A DNA stretch of 64,000 bases from Scortum barcoo (taxonomy: Eukaryota > Chordata > Actinopteri > Centrarchiformes > Terapontidae). Location: the NCBI GenBank assembly GCA_023238725.1, contig CM041543.1, forward strand, positions 24,611,392 to 24,675,391, in the 5' to 3' direction. A program made the translations under genes and the position numbers. Each line of letters opens with the position of its first letter. Position 1 is the stretch's first letter. The notes beneath the pieces are model-generated. The model had not been told where the DNA came from. It ran no database searches and saw only the letters and a program-made list of their open reading frames with translations. Below are positions 46,313-59,960 of this stretch, piece by piece.

Positions 46313-47960
46313 CCCTCTGAGGGTTTCTTCATCCCTCCCACATGTCTGCAGGCCTTACTGTCATATTTTGAAAGAACATTGCTGCTTTGATCCAGGACAG
46401 TAAAACCTTTAGGCCCCGATCTTGATCTTTAATATTTATTATCTGTTGATATGTCTGGTCTGATACTTCTGTTTACTTAAATGTTGATTCAATTTGTACC
46501 TGAGTCATTGAGATAACAGCTGTGGATGTTCAATCTGAAGGCAGAAAGTTTCAAGTCTCTGCAGGTGATTTTAATAGAAAAGAAGTGGGACCAATGGGAA
46601 ATCTAAAAACTTATGGATGGTTTGGAAAATTGATCAGCAGGGAGGAAAATATATATGTGTGGGTTGTAATAAGAGAGCAAAAACATGAAAAAACAACAAC
46701 AGTGCAGTCTTTAAAATCCACAATGACACCTGACCATCAGTCAGCAAGGTGTTCTGTGATACGCCAGAGACAGGAAGTGACACATCAGGGCTGAGATCTA
46801 TGCCTGTCCATCCATCCTGGTTTTAGGTTTGACACGGTCTCACCTTCCTCGCTTCAGGTCTGAACAAAATCAATCGGGTCATCTCAGGTCTCTGCAGCTC
46901 GACAGGTCGATGTGGAGGGTGAAATGATCTCTGATCACATCATCAGCATACGCAGAGCTCAGCGTGAACTGAGGCCGACACTTTATGAGAATTATTCTCA
47001 GACCATCTCAAAGACAGAGCAGCAAATTGTGAGTGTAATTTAACCACAGGTTCAGTTTGGATACATGCAGTCAGAATGTCTGTGTGATGTGAACGCTGAA
47101 TAAATCCATCCGAATCAATAGTTCCAGTCCTGCGGGCAACAGGGATGAATAAACAGGAACACGGCTCCGACTTGTTAATGAAGGAAATAACAGCAGCTCC
47201 TTCAGATCGATGAGACGGTTTACACTCAATACTGAACAGACTGCAAACTTTAAAAAACACAAGAACCTGCTGAAGACTCAGAGAAACTTCTGAAACATGT
47301 CACAGTTTCAGCTCCCTCATGTGAATAATATTAAGGCCTCACAAAGTGCCGTAAGATTGTGGTACTTTGACTCTTGGAGGCGTGTGTTCCTCTCCTGATG
47401 AAGAGTCAGTTAGACCTTGAAACTTTAAGGGAGGTATTAGAGTCACATTTACTAATGTCTGTTGGGGATCTGTCTCTGGGGGAACAAACTGTGTGTAACC
47501 TTGATTCGGCTCTGACCCTCACAGTTAAAAATGTCAGAAACCTTCTCTGATTCTGAACACATCGACACGCCCTGAGCCTGATGGAGTCGTTCAGCTGATG
47601 GCAGTTTGATGACGGAGCAGATGGAGCAGATTGTAAAAACCTGCAGGTCTCGCTCTGTGCAGTTCAAACCTCCATCAGTGGCTGTGAGGACAGATGTTGG
47701 CGATGGTTCTGTCCATCCGCTTCATCCATTAGTTCAGAAACTGCCTGTTTGGAAGACGTCCAGCAGCTCTTTGATCGTCACTACCAGCTGAGGACCAAAA
47801 ACCCTCAAGTGTGTCGGACGATTCGTCTGTCTGTCTGTGTGTTACGAGCTCAGCCTGCAGTCGGTTGTTTCACAGTGTTTTTTTCTGATCTGCAGCAGCG
47901 TGTAAACACCTGAACAGTCTGAGAGCCGATGCCGCAGTGTTTCTGCTGCTTTTAATGACA
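46313..47960. other. Non-coding stretch, no gene seen
   Basis: An open frame at 46522-46794 (MDVQSEGRKFQVSAGDFNRK) has no recognised domain and no clear splice context, so it is not called a gene. Confidence 0.4.
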
Positions 47961-48080
47961 TCACTTCCTGGACTCATGCCAGCAGACTGACTGCAGCTCT
48001 CTCTCTCTCTCTTTCCATACAGACCCAATGACTCTCGCCCCAGATGGCAGCAGCAGCTTTCCCTCCTTCTGAATATCGAC
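47961..48080. promoter_or_regulatory. CNE-like block
   Basis: ACAGACCCAATGACTCTCGC, CAGATGGCAGCAGCAG and CTTCTGAATATCGACGTTCA follow a short CT tract. Unique and GC-balanced. Texture only. Confidence 0.22.
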
Positions 48081-49369
48081 GTTCATTTTCTGAGGCGATG
48101 ACCCGCTCTGACAGGGGTGGAGTCGGCTGCCTGAACTCCCTCGAGTTTAAATAAATCAGCCTGGGTGTTGTTCACGCCTCATCAGAAACTCCACCAACCG
48201 CTTCGCTCCATTTCACCAGACGTCCAATCAGAGCGGCTTTTTCCCTTCAGCCGACGCTCTTCCTTTATTCTCCCCTTCAGTGTGAAGTCTGAGCTTTATG
48301 ATGAGATTCAGGATGATGTAAAACCTGCCCGTCACCTGGCAGCCATGTTGGAGCTCTACGATTCAAACACAGGTTGAAATGTTGGAGTTTCTCTTAGGTG
48401 GGATGGCCACTTTAGTTTCTTGAAAGGAAAATGAAAAACCTGCAGTGCTTCAGGTGCCTGTTGGTGGGAAACACAACAGCTCAAAAAGAAGAAAGATCTG
48501 AGGCACTTTCCTGACAGAAAGTTAAAAAACACTTATTTCTGGTCCATGTTAAGGCCTTCATTTGGTCTGTTTGAAGTTTCTCTCTGCTGTAATAATTTCA
48601 GTCGATCACGCTGAATGTTTTTTTGCTGATGATATTCACCTTGTATTGACAAAAAGGGAAACTGTGCTGAAGAAGGCTGTTTGTGTCTCTGTGGGCTGTT
48701 ATCGTAGATGTTTTTAGGATTTTACCTGTAACAAACATTTAAAGGATTTTTAACCTTCAGTGTCTCTACGTTGTTGCAGTTGTTAGACTTTAAGAGGTTA
48801 AACATCTTTAACATTGTCTAACCAGGTTCAATGATCCACTGTGATCTGCTGTCAGTCTGTGTCATTTATATCAGTTGTTCATCCTTGTTTGACGTCGTGT
48901 AGCCTGCAGCCTCCTGTTATTGTAGGCGACATTATGTTTTTACAAATAGTGTTCCTCCGATCATCATTTCCTGTCCTGACCCACCCAGTTATCTTCTTGA
49001 TGATCAGTCTAACTAATCTGAACCAGCAGACGTCATCCTGCAGGTTTGCTGGTGAATAAAACAGGAAATTAGTTTGAAATGACTTTTTTAGGACGACTGC
49101 AGCCACTTCCTGTTCTGTCTAAGCAGACTCAGTGTTTCATCCTTTTACCCCCCGAAGACACGAAACCTCTGTTGTTGACATTGGGGGGAAACAGGACAGT
49201 GTGTGTCAGCGTCCATAGAAAACAATGACAGCAGGTGCTCAGAGCCTCATCAACCATCACCAGCCGCACAAAGTTAACAAGAAGATGCACAAAACACAAT
49301 TTCAAAATGAGTTAAAATGCCTCAGATGTTGTAAACTCACAGGTGAGATGAACGTGTTGGCGCAGCAGG

Positions 49370-49490
49370 TAGTTAAAATGTTGAGACGCTTTTATTATCC
49401 ATTAATGTCCATTAATGAGCTCCGCCAGTCGATCCATGTGATGCACACTTCATAAATAATCATTACAGCTGTAATAAAACCAGGATTTAC
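49370..49490. promoter_or_regulatory. CNE-like block
   Basis: Contains CTTTTATTATCCATTAATGT, CCATTAATGAGCTCCGCC, CCATGTGATGCACAC and ATAAATAATCATTACAGCTG (homeobox-like and E-box cores). It is followed by a GT tract at 49497-49523. Confidence 0.3.
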
Positions 49491-49496
49491 TTCCTT

Positions 49497-49523
49497 TGTG
49501 TGTGTGTGTGTGTGTGTGTGTGT
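49497..49523 (+). repeat. GT microsatellite
   Basis: About thirteen GT units, followed by a G-rich run. Confidence 0.9.
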
Positions 49524-52500
49524 TTGGGGGTGGGGGGGGACTGATGGAGGACAGAAACACAGACTCTGTGAGACCACAAAGACTTTTTGTCATCACAACG
49601 TTTTCTTGTTAAATCCTCTCCGTACGGATCGCAGCACCTCCGAAAGCTTCAGGGTGGTTAAACTGTGAAGAAGAATCCTCCCTCTGCTGGTCTGTCAAAT
49701 TCACAGCTGACTTTATTCATCTGTCAGTTTTTATTAATGCTGCTGAGCTGCCAACACTGAAAAATGACTACATAAAAATCATTTCACCTTTTTATCATTT
49801 CCTTTAGTGCTGCTTGTGTCGGCTGATCAGGTGATGTATAAATCCAAACCTGACTTAACTTCTTGTAACATCATGACTTCATTCTTTTCTGTTTGGAGTT
49901 GGATTTCAGGCTCCGTCATATGAAAGTGATCAGCAGTGTAAAATATCTGAATAATCGTACACAAAGGACATCCGGACATTTCTTTCTGATTGCTGCTTCG
50001 ACAAACGGATGTCGAAGATGAAGAAGCTTCTGTTTACGCGACTGTAACCTCATTAAACAGCAGAAGAAGAGAGGAAGAGAAAATGTAGAAAATAATAAAA
50101 GTCAGATAGAAATCAGCAGCCGAGGAGCACAAAGCAGTGATGAGATTAAAGCTGCTGCCTGCAGGCCGAGTCATCATCCTATCAGCAGGCCAGATCAGAC
50201 GATGACATCATCCTCCTCCAGGAAGCAGAGACTCACAGACTGATGCCTCGTTCAGGTCTGCTGTTCAGACGGGAGGTCGTCAGGTCAAACACAATGAACC
50301 TATGACGGTTTTTGAGCTGTGTTCAGTGTTCGTTATGTTCTTCATCGTTTTGTGTTCCTTCATCTCAAACATGAATTATTTCAGAATCTTCACACAATCA
50401 ACATGAATATTTTTTGTGTCTTTAAAAGAAATATAACTTCTTTTACTGAACAAACACTCTCAATTTAATTCAATTTAACACCAAAAATATGGTGCAAAGA
50501 TTTTAGTTTATTTCCTTTCTGTTAAAGTGTTCTTAGCTGTCACACTGAGACGTTTCTGATCCGACCTGTTGATCAGTCGCAGCAAACAGCTCATGTTTCT
50601 GCAGGTTACGTCTTCTCGTATGTTAAAGAGTTTCTCTCAGCAGATAACACCTAATTAATCTGCTCACACTGAAGCTGAGAAGTCTGCAGAAGAGACAGAC
50701 GTTAAGGTTGCTGCTTCGGTCGAAATCACTCGACGAGATTCAGCTTCAGATCAGCTTGTCTCTGATTGGTCAGCAGGACAATGGTGAGTCATGTGACCTT
50801 GACTCCTTTTACTCTGTGTGTTGTGAGGTCAGGAGGAGGCCATCTTGTCTTTGGGCTCGAGGAATCATCTCTGATGCAGAAAAGTTGCAGATTTGATATC
50901 AAACACTTGATGTCTGATTCTCTTCAGACTGGACCGCAGGTTTCTATGTTTGAGTTATTTCTACAACTTATTCATTCATTCTTTATTTTTTATTATAACT
51001 TCTTTGTTCACTTTCAACAAAAACTTTCATTCAAAATACTAGCCAATGACAAAACACTAAACACAATAACATCTGCTCAGACTTCAATTTAAATCAGCGT
51101 TTAATCTGGAATCATCATCAGCTGATCTGAACACAAACTAATGAGGTTTGAATTCGTCTTTTTTCCTTGAATCCATTTTTTATTCAATCATTCATATATC
51201 GCTCTGTTAAATATGGTGTATTTATATCAGTAATCAGGTGTTTTATAGTCTAACATAAACTCTGTAAGGTTTCACAGAGCTGATGGTTTTTATAACCAAA
51301 GGTATAATTTCATACTTTTAACATCCATCTGTTGATATCTTGACTTTAATATTAATTAACAATTAATTTGACTTTATTCAAATGTAATAACATGAAATAA
51401 CAGGTTTTAACATTTCATTTTCAGTATCATTCAAAAGTATTTCATCTACAGAACAAAAGCTATTTGAATCATCCAGGAACAAAAAACAGTATTTATTATG
51501 CAGTATTTTTGCGGCATATCATAAATATATAGAATATGTGATGACGCCTGTGGGACTCCTAATTCAGATTTCACACATTCACATTTTGTACAAAGCTGCA
51601 CAAAAATGATACGTGTGAAGATTTCTCCCTCTCAGTATAAAGTGATTGTTTTTAAGTTTTGAGGGAGTTTTTATTTGTCGTAATAAAACTAAAGTTACTG
51701 ATGAACAGTGGAAAGTTTATGTGATCTGTTGTGAATTATTAACCCAGCTGAACTCTCTAAGTGTGAAATGATATTCAGGGTCTTTGCCTTCATGCTGCTG
51801 CGTTTTTCTTTCTCTTTCCTCTGCGAGTGTTTGCAGGGTGACGCCTCCTCTCGGCTTTCTCATGTTAATCTCTGTATTGAAGCTCTGCTCTGTTGTGCAG
51901 TTGGTCGGCGGCTGCAGCTGCCTGCTGCTTTATCGCCGCTCCTCCACACCTCCTCTGATGAATCTCTTCTGTTTGTCAGCAGCCGTTGGTCCCATAATCA
52001 GGTTAAAGAGCCGGGACCTCTGGGGGCCCCTGAGTCCGACCCCGCAGCTGCTGACAGGAGGAAGATCGAAACCCAGAATATAATTTCAGGGGCTCAAACA
52101 GACTTTCACTGAGCACTCTTTCTTTATTTATTCCTTCACTTCTTTCCTTTCTTTTCTTCCCTCCATCAGTTTGGATATCATTCCTGCTTTCTTTCCATGT
52201 TTACTTTCTTCTTTGTTTCACTTTCTTTCCTTTTCATATCTTTTTTCTCCATTAATTCTCTTGCCTTGTTTTTCATTTCCTCCAAAATTTCCTTTTTATA
52301 TGACCAGAACTTCTATTAGAAGCAGTGTAGTTTTAAATCTGATTTTGTATACTCCAATTTTAGTTTGACTTCTTTACATGTTAATCTCTAACAAAATTAA
52401 GTTTCAATTTAGTGTCAAAGTGCCAAAACACAGGGATCATTCAGGAACCATCATCAGGTCATTTCATACGATAACCAGCATTCGCTTGGAGACGTGGAGT

Positions 52501-53030
52501 CCACTGCTCTCTAAAATCAGACTTTAGTCACACCAGCATTTATTCCAGTGGAAATCAATTCATTTCAGTGGAATCACTGCAATCAGCAGATTAGGGGGAT
52601 GTAAAGTTAATTATCTGAAATCTTGTGGGCACACATGAATTTGTGCTTTTGACCAACAACAAACCATCTTGAGGGAGCTGACTTTGGGTGAAGAGACGGA
52701 GTACTAACTGCTCCACAGAGGAAGAAATTCTAGTGAGCTGGTTAGCCTGTTAACCAACACTTAGTTATATAAACTACACAAAAGAGGCACAGCAAGCAAG
52801 CAAGCTAGCAATAGCGCAAAGATCAGGTTAGCATGTCACAAGACTTTGACCAGCAAAGTGCAGATGAACTTTGCTGTGACACTTCCTGGTATAACTGAAT
52901 CACTTACATCACAAAGTGGCATTTAATGGATAACACTCATTTTCAAATCCTTCATCTACCTACACGGATTCTGAGCTCCATAAAAAAAAGCATTTATCCT
53001 TCAAACATAGCAAGCTGATCCTCGAACAAA
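49524..53030. other. Non-coding stretch, no gene seen
   Basis: Unique AT-rich sequence and a CT-rich segment (52100-52300). No coding or repeat feature that I can support. Confidence 0.4.
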
Positions 53031-53034
53031 GCTC

Positions 53035-53250
53035 TCAAACTTTATTATTCACCTTTTGTTTTATTGAACAGAGCTCAGACAGCGTCTCTGATGAATGATG
53101 AGCCACATCACTATTAAACGCTCGACTGCACTCTGCCACACAAAGCACCTCTGCATTATAAATGACTCTGAGAGTGTAATTACACCAAATCAGGGCTGAG
53201 GGGCCCTGAGCTAATAAACACCAGACTAGCAGACAGCAGTATGTCACACG
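53035..53250. promoter_or_regulatory. CNE-like block
   Basis: Unique sequence with TTTTGTTTTATTGAACAG, GATGAATGATGAGCCACATC, TGCATTATAAATGACTC and GAGTGTAATTACACCAAATC (the last centred on the palindrome GTGTAATTACAC). No coding frame with domain similarity. Confidence 0.35.
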
Positions 53251-53621
53251 TTATTATTTTACAATTAGTTTATTCATTTTTATTGGTGGTGGGAGAGTGT
53301 TAAATAATGATGCAGTCTGGGGAGGGAGGTCGCTAAAGAAAAGACAATGAACACAACGGTTCTCTAGGCTTTTAATTAACTCAATGAGAATCATTAACAC
53401 ATTCAGTCAGGGTCCACATGTGTGTTCCTGAGATAAAGAACCTCAATAACACTGAATTACACAGAATTAACAGTATTTATTCGGCAGTGCACAGGTTCAG
53501 ATGGAGGCAGAGGAGAAAGACGAGGGGTTGATGACCGTCAGGAAGAAATAAAAAATAAAAGGACAAAGAGCCTTCAGTCAGAGCCTCCAACCTGTCCAGT
53601 GGTTTTATTCTCATTTAGAAA

Positions 53622-53624
<3 letters not shown>

Positions 53625-53664
<40 letters not shown>
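53625..53664 (+). repeat. GT microsatellite
   Basis: About nineteen uninterrupted GT units. Confidence 0.95.
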
Positions 53665-53666
<2 letters not shown>

Positions 53667-54286
53667 CAGAATAATAATCCGTTCTGTCACCTCTGTTTTA
53701 TCAGTATAATATAATGAAGCTAATGATGACAATAATCACACAAAAGAAGCTAGAATAAAAGTGAACTGTCAAGTTTTGGCATAATAATCATGTGAATATG
53801 AAAAAAGAATAAACTGAAATTACGTTTTGTTTCATTGATCATCATTTTTTAGTTATAAGATGTTGAACTGAACTCCATCGTAAGACTCAAAGGAGAAAAG
53901 GAGCTGATTTATTGGAAAATGTTAACAGTTTTGTTGGTGAAAACCGACCAAATACTAAAAAATATGAGCCTAAATTATAACAACCTGCCCAGAAGTATTT
54001 TCCTACGTGGAAATATGCCCGACTGTTGGAGGAGCAGCCAACATCTAATTCTGAGTTAATGTTTTTAGCATTCTTAACTGAATAATTCTGGTGTTAATCT
54101 AAATTTATCTTAGCGTCAACAAATCCAAGAACTTTAAGATTAAAAAAATAAATAAAAACTGTTGTTTATTCATCCTGTTGGTTCATACCAGTTGCTCACA
54201 AATATGTGATTTCAAGTTTAAACCTCTCAGAGCTGATGAATTTGAATTTAAGACCAAAAGCTCACCAATGGAATTTATCTTAAATC

Positions 54287-54340
54287 TAATGCTGCCATCT
54301 ATAGTAATGTGCTCAGAAAGGCCACTAGATGGCAGCATTA
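54287..54340. promoter_or_regulatory. Palindromic pair of CTCF-like sites
   Basis: TAATGCTGCCATCTA (54287-54301) and TAGATGGCAGCATTA (54326-54340) are perfect 15-bp reverse complements around a 24-bp spacer. The right arm extends inward to CCACTAGATGGCAG, a full match to the CTCF core CCASYAGRKGGCRS. The left arm is a weaker match pointing the other way. Confidence 0.5.
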
Positions 54341-54629
54341 AATCATGGAATGCGTTTGGTGACCAAAATTGTAAAATTCATCCAAAACTGATCAATCCTG
54401 AGATAGTCAAGGAAATTTGCAGCTTATTTAGCATGTTAGCATATTGATGGTTTATGTACCAAATTTGTTGTTTGGAGAAACTATTGCTTAAATCATTTTC
54501 ATGTTTTTTACGTGAAAACTGAGAAACAGTAGATTGAACCTTTGTAGAAACTGCACTGGTTTGCTGTTGTTAAAGTTTCTTTGGAAAGTTTTAAAAAGTC
54601 TTGTTCTTAGATGTTCTTAGCATCACATT

Positions 54630-54651
54630 ATGCTCCCTGGGTAATGTAGTT
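54630..54651 (-). promoter_or_regulatory. ZNF143/SBS-like motif
   Basis: The minus strand reads AACTACATTACCCAGGGAGC, similar to the two motifs near 43.6 kb. It lies about 300 bp from the palindromic CTCF-like pair. Confidence 0.35.
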
Positions 54652-55426
54652 TAGCAGCAGAACTGCAGGACTGCTGAGGTTTTTCTTCTTCTTCGTCTTT
54701 AGATTTTCATTTAGACACTCTTGACTTTCAACTTTTCTGTTTAATTTCTGTGTGATTTGCGTGTCCATGCAGCGCTGCATTTCATGATCTCTTTTTGGGG
54801 ACTGGATTGGTTACCTGTTAATGAGGCAGCAGGGATTGATCGTTTTAAGAACACAGGTGTGAATCTGACGCAGATGCAGAGAACAAACTGAGGTAGATGT
54901 TGGTGAACGAGGCCCACAGATCAGAAGTTTAAAGTCCTCCATGTATCACTTTGTTTTATTCGCCACCTCATTAAACATCATTTCTGATCATCCTGCCTGC
55001 TTGTTAAACTTTCTCTGATTTTTCGTCATTGTCTGAATTTTCTTTCTTTTTCATTCATCCACCGTCTGCTGATGTTCGCCCTACAGATGAACACCATTCA
55101 TGCATAATTATTATTTTCCATCAGTTTCAGACACATTTTCTACCTTCACTCTTTAACTTACTTTAATTCACAGATCAGTTTGGAGGAAAACATAAAAGAG
55201 TTGTTTATAAAGTAAATGAAGGAGCAGATTCATTGATTACAGACTGAACATCATCATCTGAAGGTGCACGAGTCTTTATTAATGTGATGATGATGATGAA
55301 GCTTGTTCTGCTGTTGGCGTCATGGCGACCGAGCTGACAGCAGCCTGTCAGCACTGCTCATAGCTATTATAGGAGACGGTGACCTTTGACCCTGAGTAGT
55401 GGCCTTTCATACAGCAGATGGAGCCC

Positions 55427-55428
<2 letters not shown>

Positions 55429-55457
<29 letters not shown>
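55429..55457 (+). repeat. CA microsatellite
   Basis: About fourteen CA units. Confidence 0.9.
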
Positions 55458-55459
<2 letters not shown>

Positions 55460-55914
55460 CTGCTGAGCTCTTGAGTGTGTTTTCACTGATTGTAGTTTCT
55501 TGAGTTCTTCAGTGTTTTGCTGCCTTGAGACACAAACATTGAGCGTTCTGATTGGTCGAGTCAAACCTCAGTGGGCGGAACCAAAGAACCACTTCAGCGG
55601 AAGTGAGTGACTTTATGAGGTAATTAAAAAAACATTTAAAAATTTTAACTTGAGCACTTTCATTTTCTGGAAGTTCATTTATTTCTTAACTTATATGTTT
55701 ATGGTCATACTTTTACTGAAGTAACAGTTTGAATCGTTCTACTCTACAACAGGAGGACTGAGGGGAGAGACAGAAAGAAAAGAGAAAAAATAAAAGGAGG
55801 AGGAGAAGAAGCTTCGCAGCACAATGAAGCGAACTGTGAGGAGGCGAGAGCAGCATTTATTTTCCTTTCTGCACTCAGGAGGAGCTTCTATTCAGACCCT
55901 TTAACCCTTAACCC

Positions 55915-57178
<1,264 letters not shown>

Positions 57179-57939
57179 AAAAAGTGTTTCTTCTTCGCTT
57201 TTAGGGAAATATGTGTAAACTTTAAGGTCGACTCTTTCAGTCACATCTCACGCTGTCGGTCCGATCACATGACAACAGGACAAACGTGAATATATGACAC
57301 GTTTTTATCTTTATCTTTAATATTTATCTTTAGTTAGATAATGGTGACAGTGATGATGTCATTTGTTTGTCAGTATTTATCCAGAGGAGTTTGAGCTTTA
57401 CAGACATAAAAACAGGAAAAAACATGAGAAAGAAGAAGAATTCATTCTTGCTGTTGATGGAGAGCTGTGACGTGATTGGCTGTTTCATTTTTGTAATCCT
57501 TCTTTGATTTTCTGTCTGGTTTGAAAACAGGTGATGTCACGTCCGTCTGTGGACCAATCAGAGTTTGAATGAAACTGATGTCTGATCAGACCAACACGTC
57601 TGATCTCTCTGCGTCCACAGAGCACGCTCAGTAGAGACAGACGTTTGTTGGATGAAATATTAAACAGAGTTTGGATTCACAGCTTATGAAGGTTTAATCT
57701 TAAAGAGAAACAAAGTTATTAAACTATTAATGAGACACTAAGCTTGTTCTTTAAATGTGATTGTTATTAGTTTATTCATTCAGATGTTATTAAAGAATAA
57801 TTAAAATAACGAGTTTTCTGTTGATGGTGACTCATCGAACCTTCAGATTCTTCAACATTCAAACGTCTGAACTGAATCATCGATATTAAACTTCGGAGTG
57901 AATCCTCCACACAAACTGAAGAATCAGTGTGAGAGTTTG

Positions 57940-58225
57940 TGTTGATCCCAGAGAGGAAACCCCCCCTTCTCTCTCTCTGGACCTTCGCCATCTGCCACAG
58001 CTGTCGCTCGCCCCAACCGCCACTCTAATTGACAATGAACCCAAAGGCGCGGCGATAATTACAGCCGGCCGCTTGGCTACTTCTCCGGGTTTCAATTCCT
58101 CCTTTTCAGGATTCATCAGGCCCCATCTGCCGGCCCTGAGTCTGGCATCTGCCCCCTGCCCTCTTTCTGCCCCCTCGGCCTGCTGGGGGTTTTGTCTTGG
58201 TGCTTATTAGCGAGCCGGCCTGTAA
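57940..58225. promoter_or_regulatory. CNE-like block
   Basis: Unique, GC-balanced sequence markedly unlike its surroundings: ACTCTAATTGACAATGAACC, AAAGGCGCGGCGATAATTAC, TTCTCCGGGTTTCAATTCC, CAGGCCCCATCTGCCGGCCC and GGTGCTTATTAGCGAGCCGG. Several homeodomain cores lie in GC-rich context. No frame shows domain similarity. The strongest conserved-element candidate by texture. Confidence 0.4.
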
Positions 58226-58736
58226 CCCTCAGAGGTGAGGACGCCTGGAGCAGAAAGACTCACACTGTTTGTTCAATCACAGAAAGTCGAAGATAAGAAA
58301 AGACTCCTTGTGGTTTTCTCGTTTTCTTTCTCCTCCCTCTTTTCTTCTTCTTTGCTTTCTCTCGCTCCTTCATCTTTTCATCCTTTTTCTCTTTTAAGAG
58401 AATCAGAGCAGCTCTGTTAGCTCGCCGTGTCACAACTCAGAGCTGCGACACCTAAAAATACACAAAACTTCAACAAGATAACTACTTTCATTTTCTGTTT
58501 CTCTGTTACTAATGTTTAACATCTGCTGAAGAAATGAGTCTTAAAATAAAGACACATTTTCAGTTTTAGATTTCAAAACACTTTTGGAACAAATAAAAGA
58601 AAAGTGATTAAGTCGGGCAGACGTTCGTTTGTCAAACCATCCAGTTAGTTTTTGTTTTATTTTTAAAACTGCTTTTCTGTTTTAAACAGCTGTTAGCAGG
58701 ATGCAGATTGATCATCTGTTTGGGGCTCTGTGAGAT
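58226..58736. other. Non-coding stretch with CT-rich segment
   Basis: Pyrimidine-rich run at 58310-58395, otherwise nothing recognised. Confidence 0.4.
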
Positions 58737-59143
58737 TAAAATCTGTAATCTGATGTGAAAGTTTTCCTCGTTCCCTCGTCATCTTTTGTCTTCATATTAA
58801 TGATCCATTCAGCTCAGTAACAAAGCCGACGTCAGATGCTGTCCGCAGTGAGCTCACGTTAAACCTCCATGACTGTAAAGTATTTCATCAATAAAACAGA
58901 CATATTACAGACCTGAAGCAGGAGGAGGGATCAGCCAGAATCACAAAATATAATGTAAAAAATCTGGAAATCCTCTAAAGAAAAATCTCCTCCTGCTTCT
59001 TTTTAACCAGCTAATAAACTCCTCAACTTCTGATTTAGCAGAAAACTCTGACCTGTTGGCGGCATTAAGATTCATTATTAGAAATTAATAGATGACCTGC
59101 TCTCTGCTGGTCTGTTTGCTCATACTGAGGAATCAGGATTAAA
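58737..59143 (-). repeat. Copy 2 of 0.4-kb inverted repeat pair
   Basis: Reverse complement of 22347-22754 over its full length, with moderate substitutions and a few indels. The ends coincide sharply (TTTAATCCTGATTCC at one side, ATCAGATTACAGATTTTA at the other). Flanking sequences do not match, so the duplicated unit is close to 407 bp. Confidence 0.85.
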
Positions 59144-59756
59144 TTTATCTGCTCTAAATAAGATCTGAATGCATGTTTATTGACTGAACAGCCTCCTTTA
59201 GGCTCATCTTTGATATATTATATTCACTTCTGCTCTGAACGTGTTCAGTTTTCATCTTCTGAACATTAAAACAGAGATGAAGCTCAAACTGAAGCACAAT
59301 AAAACAAATGAAAAAAACCTTTTTCAGCAGTTCTCTGAGAAAAAGCTCCTCTTTAAATCAGAGCTGCCCTCTCCTCCTGTTTCAGGCTGAGCCACAGAAG
59401 AAGAAGAAAAGCGTGTCGTGTGTCGCGGCCCGTCGGGGGGTTTGGTCGGTGTTTTGTTTCCTAAAGCCTCTTTTCTCCTCTGCTGCAGGCTGCGCTCTGT
59501 GTTTGAAGCTTCCTGCTGTTTGTGAACACAGCTCGAGGCCGCAGAGTCACTCAGCTGCTGTGTGATCGACACAAAACCTCATCAGACCCGAACGCAGCCT
59601 CATTTAGGTCGTCTGGAAACCAGAAGAGACGAACCAGTGACACTTTAAGCAGATTAGCTTTACTCTGAAACAAGCTTTTATTTTTAAAGACAAACAGGAA
59701 GTCTTGATTTAAAATGTTTAGTTAAAGGTGTTTCAGGAGATTTTCTCTGATGATTG
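59144..59756. other. Non-coding stretch, no gene seen
   Basis: A GC-richer portion (59380-59570) has frames on both strands but no recognisable domain or splice signals. Confidence 0.4.
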
Positions 59757-59960
59757 TAGTAGTAAATGGTAAAAGTAGTTTGCAGTAGTAGTACTTTGGG
59801 TACTTGTGTGGTTGTCACATTATGTAGTTGATGTGATCAGTCTTTATTTAAAAACACGTATTCATTTATTTAAAAACAGTTCTGGAAAGTAACTGAGTAC
59901 TCAATTACTGTACTTTAATACACCTTTGAGGTACTTATACTTTACTTTTATGTGTTTTTT
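59757..59960 (-). repeat. GTACTT-rich dispersed repeat, copy 2
   Basis: GTAGTAGTACTTTGGGTACT, GGAAAGTAACTGAGTACTC, AATTACTGTACTTTAATAC and GAGGTACTTATACTTTAC. Same repeat family as 44790-45062. Confidence 0.65.

Noticed and set aside
46522..46794. 90-codon frame MDVQSEGRKFQVSAGDFNRK
   Set aside because: No domain similarity or splice signals, and length is within chance expectation for this amount of DNA.
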